In this document: positions 25,989 to 33,069 of the stretch, piece by piece
Numbering within the stretch: the stretch's first letter is position 1
Layout: each line of letters begins with the position of its first letter
Source: Gemmatimonadota bacterium
Lineage (GTDB): Bacteria; Gemmatimonadota; Gemmatimonadetes; Longimicrobiales; Gaopeijiaceae
Assembly (NCBI GenBank): GCA_022564055.1
Contig: JADFMD010000002.1
Coordinates: forward strand, 1 to 64,000
Length of the DNA stretch: 64,000 nucleotides
Direction of reading: 5' to 3'
The notes under the pieces: generated by a model
What the model saw: the letters and a program-made list of their open reading frames with translations, nothing else
Databases searched by the model: none
What the model was told of the DNA's origin: nothing
Program-made: the position numbers and the translations under genes

Positions 25989-27488
25989 ATGGAACTCAAG
26001 CCTACACTAGAGGAATTTCGCGCGCAGGCGAGTGGCACGGGCGTCCTCCCAGTGTGGAGGGAGTTCCTTTTCGACGTCGACACGGCGGTTACCGCCTACG
26101 CAAAGATTCGTCGTCCACCTTTCGGTTTTCTGCTCGAGTCCGTGGTCGGGGGAGATCAATGGGCGCGGTACACCTTTCTTGGGAGTGCGCCGGCCCAGGC
26201 ATGGCGCCTCCATGGGAACCGGGCGGAGTTGTGGACGCCTGGCGACGGGTGGACGCCGATCGTCACGGACGACCCACTGACCGACCTCGAGGAGCGGTTG
26301 CGGGCCCGACGGCCACTGGACACCGGGGGCCTCCCGAGGCTGTGGGGAGGTGCAGTAGGGTACTTCGGGTACGATGTGGTGCGCCAGATCGAGCACCTTC
26401 CCAACGAACCGGAGGACGATCTGGGGCTGCCCGATGGGCTGTTCATGTTCATGGACGTCGTGCTCGCCATCGACAATCTCCTCGGCCGTGCCATGGCGAT
26501 CGCCACGGTCGAGGTCGAGGCGGGCCTGGACGACGAAGAGCTCGGCCGCAGGTACGATGAGGCCGCCGACAAGACGCAGCAGCTGGTCGACCAGCTTGCC
26601 GAGGGGGATTCGCCCCCACCGCTCGATGTGGGCCCCGAACCCACCGAGGACCCCGATTTTTCGAGTACGATGACCCGTGCGGAGTTCGAAGCGGGCGTCG
26701 AACGGATTCGCGAGTACATCTTCGCCGGCGACGCGTTTCAGGTGGTTCTGAGCCAACGGCTCGAGATGCCCCTGCCCGCCGAGCCGTTCGAGCTTTACAG
26801 GGTGCTGCGTTCGCTCAACCCGTCACCCTATCTGTATTTCCTCGAGCTCGATGGGTTTTGCCTCGTAGGAAGCTCGCCCGAGGTCCTCGTGCGACTCGAG
26901 GACGACGTCGTCACCGTGCGGCCCATCGCCGGCACCCGTCCACGGGGGGCGACACCGGAGGAGGACCGGGCTCTGGCGCTCGAGCTCCAGGCGGACGAGA
27001 AGGAGCTCGCCGAACACCGGATGCTGGTGGATCTGGGCCGGAACGACGTGGGTCGTGTGGTCGAGTATGGGTCCATCACGGTGCCCGATCTCATGATCGT
27101 CGAGCGGTACTCGCATGTCATGCACCTCGTGAGCCAGGTCGAGGGCAGGCTCAAGCGGGGCTTGTCGGCCATGGACGTGTTCAGGGCCTGTTTCCCGGCC
27201 GGTACCTTGTCGGGGGCGCCCAAGGTCCGCGCGATGGAGATCATCGATGAGCTCGAACCGAAGCGGAGGGGCCCCTACGGGGGCGCGGTCGGGCACTTCG
27301 GGTGGGGTGGCACTTCGATGGACATGGCCATCACGATCCGCACGGTGCTGGTCAAGAACGGTACCGCTTACGTGCAGGCGGGCGGAGGTATCGTGGCCGA
27401 TTCCGATCCGGGCCGGGAGTACGAAGAGACGCTGAACAAGGCCCGGGCCCTCCTACGAGCGGCCGCGATGCTCACGTCCCGACCCTAA
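25989..27488 (+). CDS. trpE: Anthranilate synthase component I
   Basis: 499 residues from an ATG at 25989, chosen because the longer frame would overlap the divergent hyuA gene. The feedback-site motif L-L-E-S is near residue 45. The chorismate-binding domain shows S-S-P-E-V-L, P-I-A-G-T-R-P-R-G, L-x-A-D-E-K-E-L-A-E-H, L-V-D-L-G-R-N-D and P-A-G-T-L-S-G-A-P-K. It makes anthranilate from chorismate with a glutamine amidotransferase partner, the first committed step of tryptophan synthesis. No trpG gene follows: the next gene is convergent and overlaps the stop by 4 bp. An aminodeoxychorismate synthase role is less likely. Confidence 0.88.
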   Translation: MELKPTLEEFRAQASGTGVLPVWREFLFDVDTAVTAYAKIRRPPFGFLLESVVGGDQWARYTFLGSAPAQAWRLHGNRAELWTPGDGWTPIVTDDPLTDLEERLRARRPLDTGGLPRLWGGAVGYFGYDVVRQIEHLPNEPEDDLGLPDGLFMFMDVVLAIDNLLGRAMAIATVEVEAGLDDEELGRRYDEAADKTQQLVDQLAEGDSPPPLDVGPEPTEDPDFSSTMTRAEFEAGVERIREYIFAGDAFQVVLSQRLEMPLPAEPFELYRVLRSLNPSPYLYFLELDGFCLVGSSPEVLVRLEDDVVTVRPIAGTRPRGATPEEDRALALELQADEKELAEHRMLVDLGRNDVGRVVEYGSITVPDLMIVERYSHVMHLVSQVEGRLKRGLSAMDVFRACFPAGTLSGAPKVRAMEIIDELEPKRRGPYGGAVGHFGWGGTSMDMAITIRTVLVKNGTAYVQAGGGIVADSDPGREYEETLNKARALLRAAAMLTSRP

Positions 27489-28852
27489 GCCAGGCCGAGC
27501 TCTTCGTAAAGATAGGCGAGCGTCCGGATTCCCAGCTCGATATTTTCTTGGGGGAACCACTCGTTGGGGGCGTGTAGGTTGGCTCCGGGCAGAGAAAATC
27601 CCATCAGGAGTACCGGCGCCTCCAGGATCCGCTCGAACTCGCCGACGATCGGGATGCTGCCACCACCGCCTGCCAAGACGGGAGCGGATCCGAAGGCCTT
27701 GAGGAGGGAGGACGTCGCCGCTTCTTTGAGGCGTCCATCGAGCTGCGCACGCCAGGGCATCCCTCCTTGCAATTCCTCGACGGTCACCGTGACTCCCGGC
27801 GGAGTCACGGCGGCTACGTGCCCTCGGAAGAGCTCGGCCACGCGCTGCGGGGTCTGATCGCAAACCAGGCGGAAGCTCACTTTGGCCATGGCCTCGGCGG
27901 GCAGTACCGTCTTGGCACCCTCGCCCGTGTAGCCCGAGAGGAGTCCGTTGATCTCGCACGTAGGCCGGATCCAAAGTCGCTCGAGAATGGAGAAACCGGG
28001 TTCGCCGCCCTCTGGTGCGGCACCCAGGGACTCCGCGAAATCGTCTTCACTGAAGGGGAGATCGCGGATCGCGTCCCGCGCCTCCTGATCCCACTCCAGC
28101 ACGTCACTGTAGAAGCCGTCGATCGCAATGCGTCCCTGGTCGTCATGAAGGGTGGCGAGAATCCGCCCGAGGGCCATCGCGGGATTCACCACCGGGCCGC
28201 CGTACTCTCCCGAGTGGAGGTCGCTCGACGGGCCCACGACCCGAATCTCGAAGTACGCGAGGCCCCGGAGCGAAAAAAGGAGTGCGGGCAGGCCCGGCGC
28301 GAACATCCCGGTGTCGGAGATCACCACCGCGTCACAGGCCAGCCTCTCCCTGTGGGCCTCTACGAACGGCACGAGATTCGGCGAGCCGACCTCCTCTTCA
28401 CCCTCGGCCAGGATGATCAGATTGACCGGAAGGGCCCCACCTCCCTTCAAGTGGGCTTCGGCGGCCTTGATGTGGAGGTAGAGTTGCCCTTTGTCATCCG
28501 TGGAGCCTCGGGCGTATAGGCGCCCGTCACGAAACTCCGGCTCAAAGGGTGGGGAGTCCCACAGATCCAAGGGCTCCGCCGGCTGGACGTCGTAGTGGCC
28601 GTATACCAAGACGGTAGGAGCGTCGAGGCCGGCACCTCGCCACTCCCCCAAAACGACCGGATGGCCGGCGGTCTCGAGTACCTCGGCCTCGAGGCCGGCG
28701 CCCTCCATTCTGTCACGGAGCCACTCCGCGGCCCGGCGCGTGTCGGGATTGTGCTCGGACTTCGCGCTTACCGAAGGAATTCTGAGAAAGTCCAGGATCT
28801 CAGCGGTGAAGCGCCCCAGCTCCCTCCCGATGTAACCCTGAACGTCACCCAT
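27485..28852 (-). CDS. M20-family dipeptidase/carboxypeptidase
   Basis: 455 residues. The di-zinc site pattern of M20 is visible: V-Y-G-H-Y-D-V-Q-P near 84-92 with metal His and catalytic Asp, and A-E-G-E-E-E-V-G near 148-155 with catalytic and metal Glu. A G-S-T-D-D-K-G motif near 115 supplies another metal Asp. The layout is that of cytosolic dipeptidases of the ArgE/DapE/CPG2 group. Its ATG is 5 bp after the GlsB-like gene on the same strand, so it may be the last gene of the ECF-sigma operon. Confidence 0.87.
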   Translation of the reverse strand: MGDVQGYIGRELGRFTAEILDFLRIPSVSAKSEHNPDTRRAAEWLRDRMEGAGLEAEVLETAGHPVVLGEWRGAGLDAPTVLVYGHYDVQPAEPLDLWDSPPFEPEFRDGRLYARGSTDDKGQLYLHIKAAEAHLKGGGALPVNLIILAEGEEEVGSPNLVPFVEAHRERLACDAVVISDTGMFAPGLPALLFSLRGLAYFEIRVVGPSSDLHSGEYGGPVVNPAMALGRILATLHDDQGRIAIDGFYSDVLEWDQEARDAIRDLPFSEDDFAESLGAAPEGGEPGFSILERLWIRPTCEINGLLSGYTGEGAKTVLPAEAMAKVSFRLVCDQTPQRVAELFRGHVAAVTPPGVTVTVEELQGGMPWRAQLDGRLKEAATSSLLKAFGSAPVLAGGGGSIPIVGEFERILEAPVLLMGFSLPGANLHAPNEWFPQENIELGIRTLAYLYEELGLA

Positions 28853-28857
28853 GTGGC

Positions 28858-29136
28858 TCAGATGAGACCGCGAATTCCCCAGCGGTAAAGGAAGCTCATG
28901 AAGACCGCGAAGGTGGCCGCGCCAGCCATGCCGCCCCTGCTCATGGCCAGCGGGTCATCGAACTCGAACAGGCCCACTCCCAGCATACCGCCTATCACCG
29001 CACCGAAGGCCCCGATTACGACGAGCACCGGTACGTGCCCCGGAGTCTCCTCCGGTCTCTTGATCACGGCTCTCATCACCAGGGCGATGAACGCACCCAT
29101 CACGATCCAAATGCCGATACCGATCCAGTTTTCCAT
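28858..29136 (-). CDS. GlsB/YeaQ/YmgE-like small membrane protein
   Basis: 92 residues with three hydrophobic segments: residues 4-24, a Gly-rich one near 36-56 (I-G-A-F-G-A-V-I-G-G-M-L-G), and one at the end. This Gly-rich, three-helix plan is that of the GlsB/YeaQ family, whose members are often stress-induced. It sits between the PspA-like gene (5 bp away) and the peptidase gene (5 bp away). That placement supports an envelope-stress operon with the ECF sigma factor. Confidence 0.65.
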   Translation of the reverse strand: MENWIGIGIWIVMGAFIALVMRAVIKRPEETPGHVPVLVVIGAFGAVIGGMLGVGLFEFDDPLAMSRGGMAGAATFAVFMSFLYRWGIRGLI

Positions 29137-29141
29137 TCAAC

Positions 29142-29801
29142 TCAGCCTTTTTTTTTCATCGCTTGCTTCAGGGCCTCGAGCCGGGCATCCACGTCGATTT
29201 CCCCGGGATCGGGCCGGCTCGCAAAACGCTCGTGCCGCTCGCCCGAGAGATCGTCCAACTCGCTGTCGGCTTTCCCTCGGGCATCATCTTCCCCGATCTC
29301 GTCGGCGATCCGGTCCAGCTGCGAAAAGAGGTCGTCGGCCTCGTCGATGGAGTTGCGCGCCGAGGCACGTCCAGCGGTGGCTTTGAGCGCGTCCCGGTTC
29401 TCGTCCGCCTCCTTGATCGCCTCGATCATCTCCCCGAACTCCTCCTCTCGCATGTCCAACTCCTCCTTCAACGCGAGGGCCTTGCGCTCGAGGACGCTCC
29501 GGCGGTGTTCGTGCTTCTCCGCATACTCGCGGGCCACACCGGCGGTCTCTTCATCCGAGATGTCGAGCGCCATCTTTTCGCGGCGACGGCACGTCTTCGC
29601 CTCGCCTTTTTCTTTCTCTGCTTTGTCGATTGCCCCGCGGATGGCCTCTTCGAGCCGCCGGATCTCGGCCTTCGTATCCGCGGCCTCTCTCTTCATCTCG
29701 CGGAGAAGGCGGCTCACGGCCTCCGGAACGTCGTCCCGACCCAATTCATCCTTGAAGTTGTCGACGGCTTCGCGGAAGGCCTGACGGAGGTTGTCGAACA
29801 T
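29142..29801 (-). CDS. Coiled-coil protein, PspA/IM30-like
   Basis: 219 residues, very rich in Glu, Lys, Arg and Ala, with predicted helix for nearly the whole length and a Lys-rich end. The start M-F-D-N-L-R-Q-A-F-R-E-A and a long antiparallel coiled-coil recall PspA/IM30 proteins, which coat the inner membrane under stress. Similarity is in layout more than in residues, so the name is tentative. It lies 16 bp after the ECF sigma gene and 5 bp before the GlsB-like gene. A membrane-protection role under sigma control is the natural inference. Confidence 0.6.
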   Translation of the reverse strand: MFDNLRQAFREAVDNFKDELGRDDVPEAVSRLLREMKREAADTKAEIRRLEEAIRGAIDKAEKEKGEAKTCRRREKMALDISDEETAGVAREYAEKHEHRRSVLERKALALKEELDMREEEFGEMIEAIKEADENRDALKATAGRASARNSIDEADDLFSQLDRIADEIGEDDARGKADSELDDLSGERHERFASRPDPGEIDVDARLEALKQAMKKKG

Positions 29802-29817
29802 GTTTCGACTCAGAAAC

Positions 29818-30450
29818 CTAATTGAGGAACGGTTCGATCCTCTGGGCGAAAGAGTTTCGGGCGCGGTGCAGCCTGCTTTTTACGGTCCCGAGGTTGACGC
29901 CGGTGATTTCGGAGATCTCCTCGTAGCTCTTTCCCTCCAACTCGCGCAGCTGGAACACCAACCGGTGGTGCTCGGGCAACTCCTGCACCGTGTCTTCCAC
30001 GAGGCGTTTGAGATAACGCTTTCGATAGAGATCGTCGGGTCTCATCCGGAAATCTTCGAACTGGATGGGGCGGTGGTCATCGTCCCAATTGTTGGTGAGC
30101 CGTTGGAAGAGAACCAGGGGACTCCGTGACCGGTTGCGGAGCTCATTCTTGGAGAGATTGCTCGCGATCGTGTACACCCAGGTCGAGAATTTCTTCGAGG
30201 TGTCGAACCGGTGGAGGTGCCGTGTGACTCGGATGAACGCCTCCTGAACCAGGTCCTGTGCCTGGTCCCCATCTCCGGTCTTGCGGGTGACGAAATGTAC
30301 GAGCCGGTCGCGATACCGGTGGTAGAGGTCCTCGAACGCACCGTTCCGGCCGTGGAGATGGGCGGTCACGAGCTCCTCGTCGCTCAACGTGTCGAGGGCT
30401 TCTTCGTTCGGCCCCGCCAGAACATCGTTATCTATCTGACGCTTTCCCAT
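29818..30450 (-). CDS. ECF-type RNA polymerase sigma factor
   Basis: 210 residues from an ATG at 30450. A longer frame to 30924 is rejected as it has no family match. Region 2 runs about 35-105, with F-E-D-L-Y-H-R-Y, the Q-D-L-V-Q-E-A-F-I core and the K-F-S-T-W-V-Y-T-I-A-S-N end. Region 4 runs about 150-205, with L-P-E-H-H-R-L-V-F and Y-E-E-I-S-E-I-T-G ahead of the recognition helix. No anti-sigma gene is next to it. The following genes (PspA-like, GlsB-like, M20 peptidase) are closely packed on the same strand and are likely co-expressed. Confidence 0.88.
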   Translation of the reverse strand: MGKRQIDNDVLAGPNEEALDTLSDEELVTAHLHGRNGAFEDLYHRYRDRLVHFVTRKTGDGDQAQDLVQEAFIRVTRHLHRFDTSKKFSTWVYTIASNLSKNELRNRSRSPLVLFQRLTNNWDDDHRPIQFEDFRMRPDDLYRKRYLKRLVEDTVQELPEHHRLVFQLRELEGKSYEEISEITGVNLGTVKSRLHRARNSFAQRIEPFLN

Positions 30451-30724
30451 ATTTATCCCGACGGGATCGGGTCGTTGGCAGAGACCGGGCCGATCCCACT
30501 CGATGATGGTTCCCACATTCGGTCGGAATATGCTCCGTCCTGATCTCACCTTCAAGGGTGGGTGCGATTGGAGGCCCGATTGGGGGCGGGAATCTGTACG
30601 CCCCTCGGAACGTGGGGCACCTGCGTTGCCCGGTGACCACCCGCCTGCGAGATTGTCGGAGCCCACCACGTCGGGGAGATAATCGTCCCGGCACGTGAAG
30701 GCTGTTGAAGGAGTACAGCCATCG

Positions 30725-31357
30725 ATGATCGACCGCCGCACGGAGCAAAGCGAAACTACGGATTCTCGTGTCAGTGGGCGCCAGCGGGTGTCGGCGCTGG
30801 TCGCCCTCACGTTTCTGGAGGTCATCCAGGCGAGTGATCGGCCCTTCGAGGTGTTCGAAGAGGAGGACACGTCGATCACCATGCCGCGCCGGTTGGGTCT
30901 GAGTGGTGTGGTAGAGCGCCGCATCCGGAACTACAAGGAAGAGAACAGGAAGGGCCGAAAAATATCGGACGAGGAGTTCAACGATTTGGTTAAGCTCGTG
31001 GTACGGCGCCCCGATGCCAGGGCGGTCTTTCTGGAGTGTGGGGCCAGGCTGGCGGGGAAACCCCCGCGTCAACCGCGGCTCGTGCCACGCAAGCTGGGGT
31101 TGGCCCTCGCCAAGCGGAGAGTCAGGAGGAGGCTCAAGGCGCTCTTTGGGCGCCGGGTCGGAGGTTTCGCGGAGGGTGCGTTCGTTTTGGAGGGGCGTTC
31201 GCTCCTGTTTATCCAGAGCGACTCTGGAGGCGACGCCTGCTCCCTCGTGTCGGGCCTGTGCTCTGCGATGCTGAGCGGGTCGATCAAGGACCCGCCGACC
31301 GTGGGGCACATCTCATGCGAGGCTCGTGGTGACGCCTACTGTCGGTGGGGAATTTAG
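30725..31357 (+). CDS. V4R-domain-like sensor protein
   Basis: 210 residues from an ATG at 30725, with GAAGGAG about 12 bases ahead; a GTG at 30695 is possible. The last 45 or so residues have the V4R (4-vinyl-reductase) end pattern: a Cys in D-A-C-S-L-V-S-G-L-C, then I-S-C-E-A-R-G-D-A-Y-C near the C-terminus. V4R domains bind small hydrophobic ligands and sit in sensors. The N-terminal 100 residues are helical and basic, without a recognised domain. It is divergent from the ECF sigma gene, with 274 bp between, and 39 bp ahead of a kinase-like ATPase. A ligand-sensing pair is possible but unproved. Confidence 0.55.
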   Translation: MIDRRTEQSETTDSRVSGRQRVSALVALTFLEVIQASDRPFEVFEEEDTSITMPRRLGLSGVVERRIRNYKEENRKGRKISDEEFNDLVKLVVRRPDARAVFLECGARLAGKPPRQPRLVPRKLGLALAKRRVRRRLKALFGRRVGGFAEGAFVLEGRSLLFIQSDSGGDACSLVSGLCSAMLSGSIKDPPTVGHISCEARGDAYCRWGI

Positions 31358-31396
31358 TAGGGGTTCGGGGAGAGATTCACGATCATCGAGGAAAGT

Positions 31397-32149
31397 ATGG
31401 ACGCACTGACTGTTGGAGCTGTTGCTGTTGCGGTGGCGGTCGCTGCCGTTGTGGGATTTTTCTTGGGAAGAAAGACAGGACGGGCCTCGGGTGGATCGAC
31501 CGGCGGCACGCCGGCCCGGGCCGAGTCGTCCGGCCAGACCACCGAGGCCGACGCGGCGTTCCGCCTGGCGCTCTCTCGCATCGGGGCCTACCTGCGCGAA
31601 AATGTCGATGCTCCGCTCGCAGCGGCGTTCAAGGATCGCAGCCTCTCACTCCGGCGAGCGGCCGAGGATGCCGTGGCGGCCATCGATGATCTCCACTTTT
31701 TCTTGGAGGAGCCGGAGGGAGAGATCCACGAGGACGATCTTACGCGGATCGTCAAAGAGGCGGTCCAGGCCTATGAATCGGAGTGGGACATCTCCGTGCT
31801 CTTCTCTTCAAAGGGGTCGGTCCCGGTCCGTGTGAACGCGGATACTCTGCTCGACGCGCTTTACCTCGTCCTCCACAACGCCGCCGTGTTCGGCAAGGGC
31901 GAGGGGGTTACGTCGACCGTATCGAGCGATGATGAGTGGGGTCGGGTGCTCATCCGGGATGGGGGTCCGGGGTTTTCTGCCGAGGCGTTGTCCAGGGCGT
32001 ATGATCCGTTTTATACAACGTCGGAGGGTGGCTTGGGCCTTGGGCTATCGCATGCCCGGAGGGCCGTGGAGCTCCAAGGCGGTCGAATCCACCTGCGGAA
32101 CCACGCCGACGGGGGCGCGGAGGTAGAGATCTCGGTTCCCCTGACGTAG
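31397..32149 (+). CDS. Membrane-anchored histidine-kinase-like ATPase without H-box
   Basis: 250 residues. One N-terminal membrane helix (about 5-24) is followed by a Gly/Ala/Ser linker, a helical pair (about 52-100) and a GHKL ATPase domain. The ATPase shows an N-box-like L-V-L-H-N-A near 157, G1 R-D-G-G-P-G-F near 190, an F-box D-P-F-Y, and G2 G-L-G-L-G-L near 215. The helical pair has no His-Glu/Asp phosphoacceptor site, so a normal autokinase is unlikely. It could phosphorylate another protein or act as an ATP-dependent switch. It lies between the V4R-like gene and a hydrolase gene that starts 7 bp downstream. Confidence 0.75.
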   Translation: MDALTVGAVAVAVAVAAVVGFFLGRKTGRASGGSTGGTPARAESSGQTTEADAAFRLALSRIGAYLRENVDAPLAAAFKDRSLSLRRAAEDAVAAIDDLHFFLEEPEGEIHEDDLTRIVKEAVQAYESEWDISVLFSSKGSVPVRVNADTLLDALYLVLHNAAVFGKGEGVTSTVSSDDEWGRVLIRDGGPGFSAEALSRAYDPFYTTSEGGLGLGLSHARRAVELQGGRIHLRNHADGGAEVEISVPLT

Positions 32150-32156
32150 AGGCCTG

Positions 32157-33056
32157 TTGGAGAGGTTTATCGAAGAGGTGGGGCGAGCCGTCGGATTGGA
32201 TTCGCGGCAGGAGGGCAGCCCGATCGTCGATCCGAGGGGGGTTTTGGGATTGGGAACACTGGTCAGGATCCTGGCGTTGGCGTATCTGGGTTACGTCGCA
32301 CTTCTCTTCGTACTTCAGAGGTCGCTTCTCTTCCCTGGAACCCGGCTGGCCTCGCCTCATGCCCTTGACTCTGCTCCCCTGGGAGTCGAGCAGGTGTGGC
32401 TGGGCACGTCCTTCGGGCGCGTGGAGGCCTGGTTCTTCGACGGCTCGGACGGCGCTCCCACGGCCACCCTGATTTTCGCCCACGGAAACGGTGAACTGAT
32501 CGATCACTGGCGCTTGGAGATGGAGGATTTTTCAGACCGGGGCGTGAATGTCCTCCTGGTCGAGTTCCCCGGATACGGACATTCCGAAGGCAAACCGACG
32601 AGGGCCACGCTGCACGAGACCTTCACGCAGGCCTACGACTGGTTGATCGAGCGGCCCGGAGTGGACCCCGAGCGGGTCGTTGCCTGGGGGAGGTCGATCG
32701 GTGGGGGTGTGGCGAGTGACCTGGCGCTCTCCCGTCCGGTGAAGGCACTGATACTTCAATCGACGTTCAGCTCCATGGCCGCATTGGCGAGGCGGAGCTT
32801 TGGAGCTCCCGGATTCCTGCTCCGGGACCGATACGATGTGGCCAGGGATGTGGCCGAGTTCGAGGGCCCCGTGCTCCTGATCCATGGCACCCGGGACGAG
32901 GTCATCCCCTATCCGCACGCTGAACGGATCGCCGGGGTTCGGGATGGACTGGAGGTCGTAGCGCTCGATTGTGGGCACAACGACTGCGCTCCCCTTTGGG
33001 GAGAAATCAGGGGACGGATCGCACGATTCTTGGAGATCTCCGTTCCCTCGAAGTGA
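32157..33056 (+). CDS. Alpha/beta hydrolase (BEM46/ABHD-like), membrane-anchored
   Basis: 299 residues from a TTG at 32157, following the ATPase gene by 7 bp with a GTAGAGG element. A hydrophobic helix at about 36-53 anchors the protein. The catalytic triad is visible: Ser180 in G-R-S-I-G-G-G, Asp247 in G-T-R-D-E-V-I and His274 in C-G-H-N-D-C. The oxyanion loop is F-A-H-G-N-G-E near 107-113. It resembles ABHD12/13-type lipases and thioesterases acting on membrane lipids or acyl-proteins. It converges on a TonB receptor gene 13 bp away. Confidence 0.82.
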   Translation: MERFIEEVGRAVGLDSRQEGSPIVDPRGVLGLGTLVRILALAYLGYVALLFVLQRSLLFPGTRLASPHALDSAPLGVEQVWLGTSFGRVEAWFFDGSDGAPTATLIFAHGNGELIDHWRLEMEDFSDRGVNVLLVEFPGYGHSEGKPTRATLHETFTQAYDWLIERPGVDPERVVAWGRSIGGGVASDLALSRPVKALILQSTFSSMAALARRSFGAPGFLLRDRYDVARDVAEFEGPVLLIHGTRDEVIPYPHAERIAGVRDGLEVVALDCGHNDCAPLWGEIRGRIARFLEISVPSK

Positions 33057-33069
33057 GGGACTGAGCCAC

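Noticed and set aside
30451-30924. N-terminal extension of the ECF sigma factor
   Set aside because: No sigma-like sequence, and it would be antisense to the V4R-like gene start.
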